A DNA stretch of 64,000 nucleotides, taken from positions 1 to 64,000 of the forward strand of contig NZ_SNVJ01000006.1 in assembly GCF_009829925.1 (NCBI RefSeq), written 5' to 3'. Below, in pieces: positions 37,027 through 46,374 of the stretch. The position numbers and the translations under genes are program-made. A model generated the notes under the pieces. The model ran no database searches. It was not told where the DNA came from and saw only the letters and a program-made list of their open reading frames with translations. The stretch is from Teichococcus coralli (GTDB taxonomy: Bacteria > Pseudomonadota > Alphaproteobacteria > Acetobacterales > Acetobacteraceae). The number at the start of each line of letters is the position of its first letter. The first letter of the stretch is position 1.

Positions 37027-37878
37027 ATGACGCCGCCGCCTTCCGTCATCGCCATCTGGCAGGCACGCGAACCCCGCGCCTTCGGGACGACCCCGTCCAT
37101 CCGCGCCCTGCGCTGGCTCGGCGCCGCCGCCTTCCTGGCGTGGCTCGCCTGGAGCTTCTGGCTGTTCGACATCACGCCCACGCGGCTGTGGAACGGCTTC
37201 ACGGGACTGCTGACCATCCTGCGCCTGATGATCCCGCCCAGCCCCGGCGAACTGTGGGTGGACATCCTGAAGGGCATGGCGGAAAGCGTCGCGATGGCCT
37301 TTCTGGGCACGCTGCTGGCAAGCCTGGTGGCCCTGCCCCTCGGCTTCCTGGGCGCGCGCAACATCGTCACCGCCGCGCTGCTGCGCTTTTCCGTGCGGCG
37401 GATCTTCGACGGGATGCGCGGCGTGGACCAGCTCATCTGGGCGCTGGCCTATGTGCGCGCGGTGGGCCTCGGGCCGCTGGCGGGGGTGCTCGCCATCTTC
37501 AGCAGCGACGTCGCGGTGCTGGCGAAGCTTTATGCCGAGGCGATCGAGAACGCGGAAAAGCGGCCGAGCGAGGGCGTCGTCGCCTCGGGCGGGCACCGGC
37601 TGCATGCCATCCGCTACGGCATCCTGCCGCAGGTCCTGCCGGTGATGCTGGCGCAGGCGCTCTACTTCTTTGAAAGCAACACCCGCTCCGCCGCCATTCT
37701 GGGCGTGGTGGGGGCGGGCGGCATCGGCCTGCAGATCGCCGAGCGCATCAAGGTGCGGCACTGGGACGAAGTGGCCTTCATCATCATCCTGATGGTGCTG
37801 ACGGTGAGCGCGATAGACCTGCTCTCAGGCTTGATCCGGCAGCGGCTGATCGGGCGGAGCGCCGCCACGCGGGCCTGA
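37027..37878 (+). CDS. phnE: Phosphonate ABC transporter permease (PhnE2)
   Basis: 283 residues, second permease of the phnCDEE importer, about six transmembrane helices. EAA loop VVASGGHRLHAIRYGILPQV and terminal RSAAILGVVGAGGIGLQIAE mark it. The start at 37027 lies next to the phnE1 stop. No C-P lyase (phnGHIJKLM) or phosphonatase gene follows. The unit ends at a terminator, so the cell must degrade the imported compound with genes located elsewhere. Confidence 0.93.
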   Translation: MTPPPSVIAIWQAREPRAFGTTPSIRALRWLGAAAFLAWLAWSFWLFDITPTRLWNGFTGLLTILRLMIPPSPGELWVDILKGMAESVAMAFLGTLLASLVALPLGFLGARNIVTAALLRFSVRRIFDGMRGVDQLIWALAYVRAVGLGPLAGVLAIFSSDVAVLAKLYAEAIENAEKRPSEGVVASGGHRLHAIRYGILPQVLPVMLAQALYFFESNTRSAAILGVVGAGGIGLQIAERIKVRHWDEVAFIIILMVLTVSAIDLLSGLIRQRLIGRSAATRA

Positions 37879-37932
37879 CAAGGGCGGGCTCGCCGCGAGG
37901 GAGCGGCGCGCCGAGGCGCATGGCCGGGCAGG

Positions 37933-37963
37933 AAAAGCCGGGACGCAAGGGACCCCGGCTTTT
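37933..37963. terminator. Bidirectional terminator between phnE2 and gcrA
   Basis: AAAAGCCGGG and CCCGGCTTTT form a perfect 10-bp stem with an 11-nt loop, with A/T runs at the outer ends on both strands. It lies between convergent genes. Confidence 0.8.
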
Positions 37964-37973
37964 CGGCGTTCCG

Positions 37974-38513
37974 TCAGGCCGCATCCTCGCGGCGGTCGCG
38001 GGCCTTCACATAGGCCACGGCGGCATGCTCGGGGCAATAGGGCTTCCCCGGGATCGCCTCCCCCGTGCAGAAACGGAACTCGGGCGTGCCAGGCTCGCCA
38101 ATCGGCCAGCAGCAGCTGCGCGATCCGGCACGCTGGAAGGGCCGCACCACCGCGGTTGGCGGCGCGGCCGGACGACGAGGCGGCAGCGGACGCGCGGCAA
38201 CCGGCTGCGTGGCAGGCGGCAGCGTGGAGAGCGCGGGCGCGGGAGCCGGCGCGGGACGCGCGGCCGCCGGCGTGGGCGCTGGCGCCGGGCCTGGCGTCGC
38301 GGCCACGGGCTCCGGTGCGGCAACGGGAGCGGGCGCGGCGGCGCCGGCTTCCTCGCGGCGGATGGGACTGGGGCGCGCCGCCAGGTTCAGCCGGTGCGCC
38401 TTGCCCACCACGGCATTCTTGGAGATGCCCATGCGGCGCCCGATCTCGGCGGTGGAGTGCCCCTCCGCCCAGAGTGCCCGCAAGGTCTCAATCGCTTCCG
38501 CCGTCCACTCCAT
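37974..38513 (-). CDS. gcrA: GcrA family cell cycle regulator
   Basis: 179 residues. The N-terminal GcrA HTH (MEWTAEAIETLRALWAEGHS, then GRRMGISKNAVVGKAHRLNL) binds DNA and sigma70. A long Pro/Ala linker (about 60-130) follows, then a Cys/His C-terminal block (CCWPIGEP, FCTGEAI, YCPEHA). In Caulobacter GcrA activates genes with CcrM-methylated GANTC sites. The ATG at 38513 gives the exact family N-terminus. A GANTC site lies 78 bp upstream of it. Confidence 0.92.
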   Translation of the reverse strand: MEWTAEAIETLRALWAEGHSTAEIGRRMGISKNAVVGKAHRLNLAARPSPIRREEAGAAAPAPVAAPEPVAATPGPAPAPTPAAARPAPAPAPALSTLPPATQPVAARPLPPRRPAAPPTAVVRPFQRAGSRSCCWPIGEPGTPEFRFCTGEAIPGKPYCPEHAAVAYVKARDRREDAA

Positions 38514-38590
38514 TGCCCGGTCTCCAGCCTGCCACCACCATATACGGTAGTGAAGCGCGGGGTCCTGGCACAAGATGCGGCGGAGCGGGC

Positions 38591-38595
38591 GACTC
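38591..38595. promoter_or_regulatory. GANTC (CcrM) site upstream of gcrA
   Basis: GACTC at 38591-38595, in the 186-bp space between gcrA and the acetamidase gene. A methylation site in the gcrA promoter region would fit cell-cycle control as in Caulobacter. A single 4-base-specific site can occur by chance. Confidence 0.4.
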
Positions 38596-38699
38596 CAAAA
38601 AGGTGTGGAAAACCCCACGCGCAAGTTAATTCGCGACGGGCCAACACACGCAGGGCGGAGTGTGTCTTTCGTGTTTTCCCCAGTCCGCCACAAAGGGTT

Positions 38700-39698
38700 T
38701 CAGAACAGCAGGCCCTTTCGCAGCATTCCGTGCACGCCCTTCTCGCCGTTCACGGTTTGCGTCACCCGGAAATCCACCGCGAGCGAGCAGAACTGGTAGG
38801 CCTCGGCGGCGGAGAGCTGCGCCCGGGCGACGATGAAGGCGATCATCTCGCGCAGCGCCTGCTTCATGGCGAGGTCGAGGTCCTCATGGATGCCCATGCT
38901 GATGAAATGCGTGGGCGTCTCGGCGCGCGGAAAGCGCAGGGCGGGCTGCGCGACGCCGCCACCCTTTTCCAATGTCAGGCGGAAATGCCCGGTCAGGCAC
39001 ATTTCCAGCGCCGTGACGCAGACCTCGCCATCGCCCTGCACGCCATGCCCGTCACCGGCGCTGAACAGCGCTCCGGCCTGGTGCACGGGCAGGTAGAGCG
39101 TCGTGCCCTCGACAAGTTCCTTGTTGTCCAGATTGCCGCCATGCGCCCGCGGCTCCTTGGTGGAAATGGCGCCCCAGGCTTCCGGCGGGGCCACGCCCAT
39201 CACGCCGAAGAAGGGCGAGAGCGGCAGGGTGACCGGCTGCGCCGCGCCGTCCCGCCTGGGGCCGAAGGGCAGCCGGCAGGTTCGCGCGGCGCGGTCCACG
39301 GGGATGTGGATCAGCCGCCGATAGGGGAAATCCTCCGGCAGCGTGCCGACCAGCGGGCGGAAGTGGTTGTAGCCCCAGTCCGCCCCCAGCTCGATCTTCT
39401 CCACGTCCACCCGCAGGCAGTCGCCCGGCTCCGCCCCCGCGACGGCCACCGGGCCGGTCAGCAGGTGTGGCCCGAGACGCGGCAGCGCGCCCGCCGCCAC
39501 GGCCGCATGGATGTCCCGCAGCGCCGGCGGCACGGCAAGCCCGCTTTCCGGTGGCGGCATCACCTCGGCAGGGCCGGAGACGCACTGCATCACCACCGTG
39601 TCGCCCGAGGCGACGGTCAGCGCCGGCGGAAAGCCGGCATCGAACGCGCCGAACCGCACCGTCTGCGGTGTGGCGGAGAGATGGTGGGTGGTGGCCAT
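38700..39698 (-). CDS. Acetamidase/formamidase family protein
   Basis: 332 residues of the FmdA/AmdA family, which hydrolyse short amides to ammonia and acid. The family opening VRFGAFDAGFPPALTVASGD, the metal-binding HLLTGPV and WGYNHF blocks, and GGNLDNKELVEGTTLYLPVH are present (each given here as a marker only). No signal peptide. The ATG at 39698 has GGAGCG upstream. It stands alone, convergent to nothing and read towards gcrA. Confidence 0.88.
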   Translation of the reverse strand: MATTHHLSATPQTVRFGAFDAGFPPALTVASGDTVVMQCVSGPAEVMPPPESGLAVPPALRDIHAAVAAGALPRLGPHLLTGPVAVAGAEPGDCLRVDVEKIELGADWGYNHFRPLVGTLPEDFPYRRLIHIPVDRAARTCRLPFGPRRDGAAQPVTLPLSPFFGVMGVAPPEAWGAISTKEPRAHGGNLDNKELVEGTTLYLPVHQAGALFSAGDGHGVQGDGEVCVTALEMCLTGHFRLTLEKGGGVAQPALRFPRAETPTHFISMGIHEDLDLAMKQALREMIAFIVARAQLSAAEAYQFCSLAVDFRVTQTVNGEKGVHGMLRKGLLF

Positions 39699-39747
39699 GA
39701 CTCGCGCTCCTTCTGCCGCGCGACAATCCGGAGTCAGCGCCGTGGGG

Positions 39748-41616
39748 TCAACCTCCCACGAACCCGCCGGACTGCCGCTGCCAGAGCCGGGCATAGGTGC
39801 CCTCGCGCGCCAGCAGCTCGGCATGGCTGCCCTGCTCCACGATGCGCCCATGCTCCAGCACCACCAGCCGGTCCATGCTGGCGAGCGTGGAAAGGCGGTG
39901 CGCGATGGCGATCACCGTCTTGCCCGCCATCAGGCCACTCAGTTGTTCCTGGATGGCGGCCTCCACCTCGGAATCCAACGCGCTGGTCGCCTCGTCCAGC
40001 ACCAGGATGGGCGCATCCTTCAGCAGCACGCGCGCGATGGCGATGCGCTGGCGCTGCCCGCCCGAGAGCTTGACACCGCGCTCGCCCACCTGCGCGTCGT
40101 ACCCGGTGCGGCCGCGCCAGTCGTGCAGTTCGCGAATGAAATCATACGCCTCGGCCTGCCGCGCGGCGGCTTCCACCTCCGCCTCGCTGGCGCGTGGCCG
40201 GCCGTAGCGGATGTTGTCGCGCACCGAACGGTGCAGCAGCGCCGTGTCCTGCGTGACCACGCCAATGGCGGCGCGCAGGCTCTCCTGCGTCACGCCCGCG
40301 ATGTCCTGCCCGTCGATCAGGATGCGGCCGGACTGCGGGCTGAAGAAGCGCAGCAGCAGGTTCATCGCGGTGGTCTTGCCGGCGCCGGACTGGCCGACCA
40401 GCCCCACCCGCTCGCCGGGCGCGATCTCCAGGTCGAAATCATCCAGCACGCCGCGCCCGCCGCCGGCATAGGCGAAGCGCACATGCTCGAAGCGGATGGC
40501 GCCGCGGGTCACCGCCAGCGGCCGCGCGCCCGCCGGATCGGGCGCGGTGGGCGGCACCGCGATGCTGCCGGTCGCCTCCTGCACCACGCCGACATTCTCG
40601 AAGATGGACGCCACGTTGAAGGCCACCCAGCCGGAGATGCTGTTGAGCTGCCAGGCCATCGGCAGTGCCGTGGCGACGATGCCGACCTCGATGCGCCCGC
40701 GGCTCCACAGCGCCAGGGAGATGGCCGCCATGGAGAAGATCATCAGCGCGTTGAGCGAGGAGAGCAGCAGGCCGTTCAGCGTGATCATCCGCATCTGCCG
40801 CTGGAAGGCCTCGGTCAGGCCCATCACTCCCTCGCGGACAAAAGCGTCCTCATCCTCCGCGCGGGAGAAGAGCTTCAGCGTCAGGATGTTGGTGTAGCTG
40901 TCCACGATGCGGCCCGTGAGCAGGCTGCGCTGCTCGGAGGCGGCGCGCGCCCGCGCCCGCAGGCGCGGCACGATGAGGCGCAGCAGCGTGCAGTAGCCGG
41001 CGAACCAGACCAGGATGGGCGCCGCCAGCCAGAGGTCGGCCGAGGCCAGGTAGGCGACCGCCCCGGTGCCGTAGACCAGGATGTACCAGACGGCGTTGAC
41101 CGACTGCACCACGCTCTCGCGCAGCGCCGGCCCGGCCTGCATGACGCGGGTCGCGATGCGGCCGGCGAAATCCTCCTGGAAGAAGGCCCAGCCCTGCCGC
41201 ACCACGTGCCAGTGGCTTTGCCAGCGTATCATGCTGGTGACGGCGGCGTTGATGGCCTGCTGGCCGATCAGGTTCTGCGACAGGATGGCCAGCGGCCGCC
41301 CAACCAGCAGCACCACCGCCATGCCGAGCAGGATAGGCCAGTTCTCCGCCAGCACCGTCTGCGGCGCGCCGGAGGACAGCATGGCGACGATGCGGCCGAT
41401 GAAGACCGGGATCGAGGCGTCCAGCAGCGCGACGGCCAGCCCGGCGGCGAAGAGCATCAGGAACAGCGCCCGTGCCTGCCGGATGAAGTACCAGTAGAAT
41501 TGCACGAGGCCGCGCGGCGGCGGCGCCTCCGGCACCGCGCTGCCCAGCAGCCGGCTGGCCGGCATGCCCGGCGCCGCCACGGGGTCGATGATCCGCTCGA
41601 AGAACTTGCCCACCAT
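39748..41616 (-). CDS. ABC transporter, fused permease/ATPase (exporter type)
   Basis: 622 residues: six transmembrane helices (about 45-330) and a C-terminal nucleotide-binding domain with Walker A GLVGQSGAGKTT, signature LSGGQRQRIAIARVLL and Walker B PILVLDEATSALDS. It is an exporter-type half-transporter, probably a homodimer, of the MsbA/multidrug class. The start ATG at 41616 gives MVGKFFERIIDP. The substrate is unknown. The neighbouring minus-strand GT-C-like protein ends 103 bp upstream, so it may share its transcript. Confidence 0.9.
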   Translation of the reverse strand: MVGKFFERIIDPVAAPGMPASRLLGSAVPEAPPPRGLVQFYWYFIRQARALFLMLFAAGLAVALLDASIPVFIGRIVAMLSSGAPQTVLAENWPILLGMAVVLLVGRPLAILSQNLIGQQAINAAVTSMIRWQSHWHVVRQGWAFFQEDFAGRIATRVMQAGPALRESVVQSVNAVWYILVYGTGAVAYLASADLWLAAPILVWFAGYCTLLRLIVPRLRARARAASEQRSLLTGRIVDSYTNILTLKLFSRAEDEDAFVREGVMGLTEAFQRQMRMITLNGLLLSSLNALMIFSMAAISLALWSRGRIEVGIVATALPMAWQLNSISGWVAFNVASIFENVGVVQEATGSIAVPPTAPDPAGARPLAVTRGAIRFEHVRFAYAGGGRGVLDDFDLEIAPGERVGLVGQSGAGKTTAMNLLLRFFSPQSGRILIDGQDIAGVTQESLRAAIGVVTQDTALLHRSVRDNIRYGRPRASEAEVEAAARQAEAYDFIRELHDWRGRTGYDAQVGERGVKLSGGQRQRIAIARVLLKDAPILVLDEATSALDSEVEAAIQEQLSGLMAGKTVIAIAHRLSTLASMDRLVVLEHGRIVEQGSHAELLAREGTYARLWQRQSGGFVGG

Positions 41617-41719
41617 GCCGGCGAGCCATGACCCGCCGGCGGACCCTGTCAAGCGCGGCCGCGTGACGATGCGGCGAGGCGCGCCCGCCCCCTCCGCCGG
41701 CCCCTTGCCCAGCCGGCGC

Positions 41720-43294
41720 CTATTGCAGGCCGGCGGGCGCGCCGCAGCCCTCGCCCTGGCGGCGATAGACCTGCAGCCCATCCACCACCGCGATCTGCTG
41801 GTAGCGAGCCCAGACGGCGGCGAAGCCGGGATTCGCCTGCGACAGAACGGCCGGGTAGTTCATCGCCTCGCCCCGGCGGTCCACCACCACGAGGTCCGGG
41901 CAGCCTTCCATGAAGTCCTGCACCACCCAGCGGCCGATCGGCCATTCCTCCGGGGCGGTGCCGTCCCGGTGCGCGCGCCACAACTCACCGCGCAGCGCCC
42001 ACATCGAGTCGAAGCGCGAGGCCCAGGTGACATCGGTGTTGTTCACCACCGGGAAGCCCAGGCCGATCCACTCGGAGAAGGCGACATAGGAGCGTACCTT
42101 CTCCTTCTTGATCAGCTTCTCCAGCCGCACCTCGGTTGTGAGGTCGGGCTCCACCGCCAGCACCAGCCGCTCATAGAAGCGGCCCGACACATTGGCGGCA
42201 AAGATGGCGAGCGGCAGCAGCGCCACGCCCATCAGCGCGCCGCGCCAGCGGATCGGCTGGCGGCGCTGCAGCACCGCGTCGGCGCACCAGAAGAGCAGCG
42301 CGAAAGTCACCGCGATCAATGCAGGGATGCGGTGGTAGAACCAGTTCTTGCCGTCCAGGAACATCGCCACGGTGGCGGCGGCGGCGAAGGCCGTCAGCAC
42401 CAGCATCACACCGGAGGCGGCGCTGCCGCGCGGCGTCCGCCAGGTCAGCAGCACGCAGGCGCCCAGGCCAAGCAGGAGCCGCCAGGATTCCAGCACCAGC
42501 GAGCCAAGCGCCGAGTCCGTCCCGCCGTAGAGGGTCAGCGCCAGCGGCACCGCGCGTTCCACAAAGGCCGGGTAGAACAGCACGATGGCGAGGGCGTAGA
42601 GCCCTGCCGCCAGGAAGGCCATGAAGGGCGCCAGCCGCAGGCGGAAGCCCCGGTGTAGCCACGCCGCCACCTCCACCATCACGACGCAGAGCAGGTAGCG
42701 CGGCTTCAGCGCACAGCCGATCCCGGCCAGCAGCCCGCTGCCGAGCAGCATGCCGCGCGAGACCGGCAAGCCCTCCATCATCCGGATCAGTGCCGCGAGA
42801 TGCGGCAGCACGGCGATCACCAGCAGGTGCTCCCGCTGGCCGAACTCCACGCCCGGAGTGATGAGCAGCACGCAGGCGATGGCGGCGAAGACGGGGCCCG
42901 GCCGCGCGAAAACGGGGCCAGTGCCCTGCAGCAGCCGCGCCGTGCTCCAGGCCGAGGTCAGCGCCGCTCCGGCGAAGAGCGGCAGCGCCACCTGCTTGGC
43001 GGTCAGCCCGAGCAGGTCCGCCAGCATGACCGGGATGGCGTTGATCCAGACGATCAGCGGCGGGTTGACCTCGACGATGTCGACGTAGAGCTCCTCCCCG
43101 CGCAGCCATTGCCGCGCCACCCAGAGCAGCCAGGCCAGGTCATCCTTCATCGGCGCGCGCAGCAGCGCGAAGAGAACGACGCCCACGGCCAGCGCGACCA
43201 GGCCGACGCAAACAAGGGTGCTGCGATGCTCGGCACCCAGCCGGGCCTGCCGCGGCGCGATTCCGCGCGGCGCCCCCGGAAAGCTGTAGGTCAC
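41720..43294 (-). CDS. Membrane protein, GT-C (GT39/ArnT-like)
   Basis: 524 residues with about 10-12 transmembrane helices. The first periplasmic loop holds DDLAWLLWVARQW and VDIVEVNPPLIVWIN, with paired acidic residues where GT-C enzymes bind a polyprenyl-phosphate sugar. The C-terminal third is a soluble periplasmic-type domain (from about 390). It resembles GT39/GT83 glycosyltransferases, but the acceptor is unknown. It is probably in one transcript with the ABC exporter downstream. Confidence 0.65.
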   Translation of the reverse strand: MTYSFPGAPRGIAPRQARLGAEHRSTLVCVGLVALAVGVVLFALLRAPMKDDLAWLLWVARQWLRGEELYVDIVEVNPPLIVWINAIPVMLADLLGLTAKQVALPLFAGAALTSAWSTARLLQGTGPVFARPGPVFAAIACVLLITPGVEFGQREHLLVIAVLPHLAALIRMMEGLPVSRGMLLGSGLLAGIGCALKPRYLLCVVMVEVAAWLHRGFRLRLAPFMAFLAAGLYALAIVLFYPAFVERAVPLALTLYGGTDSALGSLVLESWRLLLGLGACVLLTWRTPRGSAASGVMLVLTAFAAAATVAMFLDGKNWFYHRIPALIAVTFALLFWCADAVLQRRQPIRWRGALMGVALLPLAIFAANVSGRFYERLVLAVEPDLTTEVRLEKLIKKEKVRSYVAFSEWIGLGFPVVNNTDVTWASRFDSMWALRGELWRAHRDGTAPEEWPIGRWVVQDFMEGCPDLVVVDRRGEAMNYPAVLSQANPGFAAVWARYQQIAVVDGLQVYRRQGEGCGAPAGLQ

Positions 43295-43436
43295 GCGATG
43301 CTCCCCCCAGACTTCAAGGCATCAGAGCCCCGGAAACGCCGAAGCCTCGCCTTGCATTCGGGTGAGATTAGGGCAGCCATTGGCGAAAACTGCGGAAAAT
43401 GATGAGAAAATGGTGCCGATCCACAAATTTCTGCAC

Positions 43437-43462
43437 AAGACGCCCCGGTGCCGGGGCGTCTT
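43437..43462 (-). terminator. Terminator after the FAD protein gene
   Basis: AAGACGCCCCGG and CCGGGGCGTCTT form a perfect 11-12-bp stem with a tiny loop, 10 bp after the stop at 43472 on the minus strand. Confidence 0.65.
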
Positions 43463-43471
43463 GACTGCGGT

Positions 43472-45112
43472 TCAGGCGGCGCGGGCCGGAACCGACGCGC
43501 CGAGCAGGCTGCGTGCCACCGCCTCGGCCGTCTTGATGCCATCCACCGCCGCCGAGAGGATGCCGCCCGCATAGCCCGCCCCCTCCCCGGCCGGGAAGAG
43601 GCCGCGGGTGTTCAGGCTCTGCCGGTCCTCGCCGCGCTTCACCCGAACGGGAGAGGAGGTTCGCGTCTCCACCCCCGTCATGACCCCGTCGCCGCGGGCG
43701 AAGCCGCGGAGTTGCCGGTCGAAGGCGGGCAGCGCCTCGCGGATGGCGGCCACCGCCTCGTCCGGCAGGAAGTCCTCCAGCGCGGCGGGCGTCACGCCCG
43801 GCATGTAGGAGGGCATCACCTCGCCCAGGGCGGTGGAGGGCCGCCCGGCCAGGAAGTCGCCCACCGTCTGCGCCGGTGCGTGGTAGTTGCCGCCGCCGGC
43901 GCGGAAGGCCGCCTCCTCCAGTTGCCGCTGCAGCGCGATGCCGGCCAGCGGGCCGCCGGGGAAGTCCTGCTCCGGCGTGATGCCGACAACAATGGCCGAG
44001 TTCGCGTTGCGCTCGTCGCGCTGGTACTGGCTCATGCCGTTGGTGACCAGGCGGCCCGGCTCGGAGGCCGCGGCCACCACCCGGCCGCCCGGGCACATGC
44101 AGAAGCTGTAGACCGTGCGCCCGTTGCGGCAGTGGTGCACCAGCCGGTAGTCGGCGGCGCCCAGCAGCTTGTTGCCGGCGGCGGGCCCGAAGCGGCACTC
44201 GTTCACCATCCGCTGCGGGTGCTCGATGCGCACGCCGATGGAGAAGGGCTTGGCCTCCACATAGACGCCACGCCGCTCCAGCATCTCGAAGGTGTCGCGC
44301 GCGCTGTGGCCGACCGCCAGCACGACATGATCGGATTCCAGCACGGTGCCGTCGGCCAGGGCGGCGCCGCGGACCTGACGCGCGCCATCTGGCGCGGTGT
44401 CGATCAGCAGATCGGTCACGCGGCTCCCGAAGCGGTACTCGCCGCCCAGCGACTCGATGGTCCGCCGCATGTGCTCGACCATGGTCACCAGGCGGAAGGT
44501 GCCGATATGCGGCTTGGAGACATAGAGGATCTCCTCCGGCGCCCCGGCCTTCACGAACTCCTCCAGCACCTTGCGGCCATGGTGCTCGGGGTCGCTGATC
44601 TGGCTGTAGAGCTTGCCGTCGGAGAAGGTGCCGGCACCGCCCTCGCCGAACTGCACGTTGGATTCCGGGTGCAGCTCGCTGCGGCGCCAGAAGCCCCAGG
44701 TGTCCTTGGTGCGCTCGCGCACCACCTTGCCGCGCTCCAGGATGATCGGGCGGAAGCCCATCTGCGCCAGCAGCAGCGTGGCCAGCAGGCCGCAGGGCCC
44801 GGCGCCGATCACCAGCGGGCGGCGGGCGAAGCCGGCGGGAGCGTGGCCGACAGGACGGTAGGTGGTATCCGGCGCCGCTCCGACATGGCGGTCGCCCTGG
44901 TGGCGGCGCAGCACCGTCGCCTCGTTCCGCAGCGCGAGGTCCAGGGTATAGACGAGCTGGATGGCGTTCTTCCTCCGCGCGTCGTAGCCGCGGCGGAAGA
45001 TCTGCAGGTCCAGGAGGTCGGCATCGGCGATGCCGAGGCGCGCGACGGCCGCCGCGCGCAGGGCCGGCTCGGAATGGTCGAGCGGCAGTCTCAGTTCGGT
45101 CAGTCGCAGCAT
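43472..45112 (-). CDS. FAD-dependent dehydrogenase-like protein (COG2509)
   Basis: 546 residues. N-terminal ~90 residues form a domain typical of COG2509 proteins, followed by the FAD-binding VIGAGPCGLLATLL (GxGxxG at 102-107). The flavin-binding FGEGGAGTFSDGKLYS and late ADGIKTAEAVA blocks support it. The function of the family is unknown. The TTG/GTG-type upstream opening is ignored because MLRLTELRLPLD matches the family start. Near the DegT and epimerase genes but with its own space. Confidence 0.85.
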   Translation of the reverse strand: MLRLTELRLPLDHSEPALRAAAVARLGIADADLLDLQIFRRGYDARRKNAIQLVYTLDLALRNEATVLRRHQGDRHVGAAPDTTYRPVGHAPAGFARRPLVIGAGPCGLLATLLLAQMGFRPIILERGKVVRERTKDTWGFWRRSELHPESNVQFGEGGAGTFSDGKLYSQISDPEHHGRKVLEEFVKAGAPEEILYVSKPHIGTFRLVTMVEHMRRTIESLGGEYRFGSRVTDLLIDTAPDGARQVRGAALADGTVLESDHVVLAVGHSARDTFEMLERRGVYVEAKPFSIGVRIEHPQRMVNECRFGPAAGNKLLGAADYRLVHHCRNGRTVYSFCMCPGGRVVAAASEPGRLVTNGMSQYQRDERNANSAIVVGITPEQDFPGGPLAGIALQRQLEEAAFRAGGGNYHAPAQTVGDFLAGRPSTALGEVMPSYMPGVTPAALEDFLPDEAVAAIREALPAFDRQLRGFARGDGVMTGVETRTSSPVRVKRGEDRQSLNTRGLFPAGEGAGYAGGILSAAVDGIKTAEAVARSLLGASVPARAA

Positions 45113-45207
45113 CGGGAGGTTGTTATCCACCGGGGTGAGCGATGCGCCGGCCTATAGCGCCCGCACCCCGGCGGGGGGAAGGATTTCCCCTCCCCCCGGC
45201 TTGCGAC

Positions 45208-46344
45208 TCAGCCCGCCGTCAGGCGCAGGGCGGCGCAGACCGTCTCCACCTGGGCATCGGTCAGCTCGGGATGGATCGGCAAGCTCAGCACCTCGCGGCT
45301 GGCCGCCTCTGTCTCGGCGCAGGCGGCGGGGCCGAGGGCGATGCGCCCCTGGTAGGCTTCCTGGAGGTGGACCGGCATCGGGTAATGGATGGCGGTGGCG
45401 ACGCCCTGGGAGCGCAGGCGGGCCATCACCTCCTCCCGCTCGCGGCTGCGGACCACATACTGGTGGAAGACATGCTCCGCGCCGGGCCGCCGGACCGGAG
45501 GTGCCAGGGGGCCGCCCGCCAGCGCCGCGTCATAGGCGGCGGCGATCGCCTGGCGGCGCGCATTGGCGGCGGCCAGCAGCGGCAGCCGCACCCGCAGCAC
45601 CGCGGCCTGGAGCTCGTCGAGCCGGCTGTTGACGCCCACCATGTCGGAGAGGTAGCGCCGCTTCCAGCCATACTGGCGGATGGCCGCCATGCGATCGGCC
45701 AGCTCGGCATTCCCGGTGGCGACAATGCCGGCATCGCCCAGCGCGGCGAGGTTCTTGGTGGGATAGAGGCTGAAGGCGGCGACATCCCCCAGCGTGCCGA
45801 GCATCCGGCCGTCGAGCGTCGCGCCATGCGCCTGGGCGCAGTCCTCGATGACGGCGACACCGGCGGCGCGGCACGCCTCCAGCAGCGGCGCCATGTCGCA
45901 GGCCTGGCCATAGATGTGCACCGGGATCACGGCGCGGATCGGCGGCAGGCCGGGCGGCGGATCGTTCAGCACCGCCCGCAGCTCGTCGGCGTCCATGGTG
46001 TAGGTGTCGGGGTCGATGTCGAGCAGCAGCGGCGTCGCGCCGGCCATCTCGATCGCCGCCACCGTGGCCACGGCGGTGTGCGACACGGTCACCACCGTCG
46101 CGCCCGCGCCGATGCCGAGGCCACGCAGGGCGAGCACCAGCGCATCCGTGCCGTTGGCGCAGCCGACCGCGCGGGAAAGGCCGAGCCACTCGGCGAATTC
46201 CTGCTCGAAGGCGGCGCCCTCGCTGCCGAGGATGTACCAGCCCGACTGCAGCACACGGGCGATGGCGGCATCGATGGCCGGCTGCTGGGCGCGGTAGGCA
46301 GCGCCGGGATCGGCCTGCGGGACGGTAATCACGGGCAAGTCCAT
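45208..46344 (-). CDS. DegT/DnrJ/EryC1 family aminotransferase
   Basis: 378 residues, PLP-dependent sugar aminotransferase fold. The Schiff-base Lys is K197 in FSLYPTKNLAALGD, and NGTDALVLALRG and EDCAQAHGAT are the other family markers. It would transfer an amino group to a keto-sugar nucleotide in polysaccharide or glycan synthesis. It is preceded by an SDR epimerase 30 bp upstream on the same strand, a likely two-gene sugar nucleotide pathway. Confidence 0.92.
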   Translation of the reverse strand: MDLPVITVPQADPGAAYRAQQPAIDAAIARVLQSGWYILGSEGAAFEQEFAEWLGLSRAVGCANGTDALVLALRGLGIGAGATVVTVSHTAVATVAAIEMAGATPLLLDIDPDTYTMDADELRAVLNDPPPGLPPIRAVIPVHIYGQACDMAPLLEACRAAGVAVIEDCAQAHGATLDGRMLGTLGDVAAFSLYPTKNLAALGDAGIVATGNAELADRMAAIRQYGWKRRYLSDMVGVNSRLDELQAAVLRVRLPLLAAANARRQAIAAAYDAALAGGPLAPPVRRPGAEHVFHQYVVRSREREEVMARLRSQGVATAIHYPMPVHLQEAYQGRIALGPAACAETEAASREVLSLPIHPELTDAQVETVCAALRLTAG

Positions 46345-46374
46345 CTGCCCTTCTCCTTCGGGAGCGTGAGGCGT

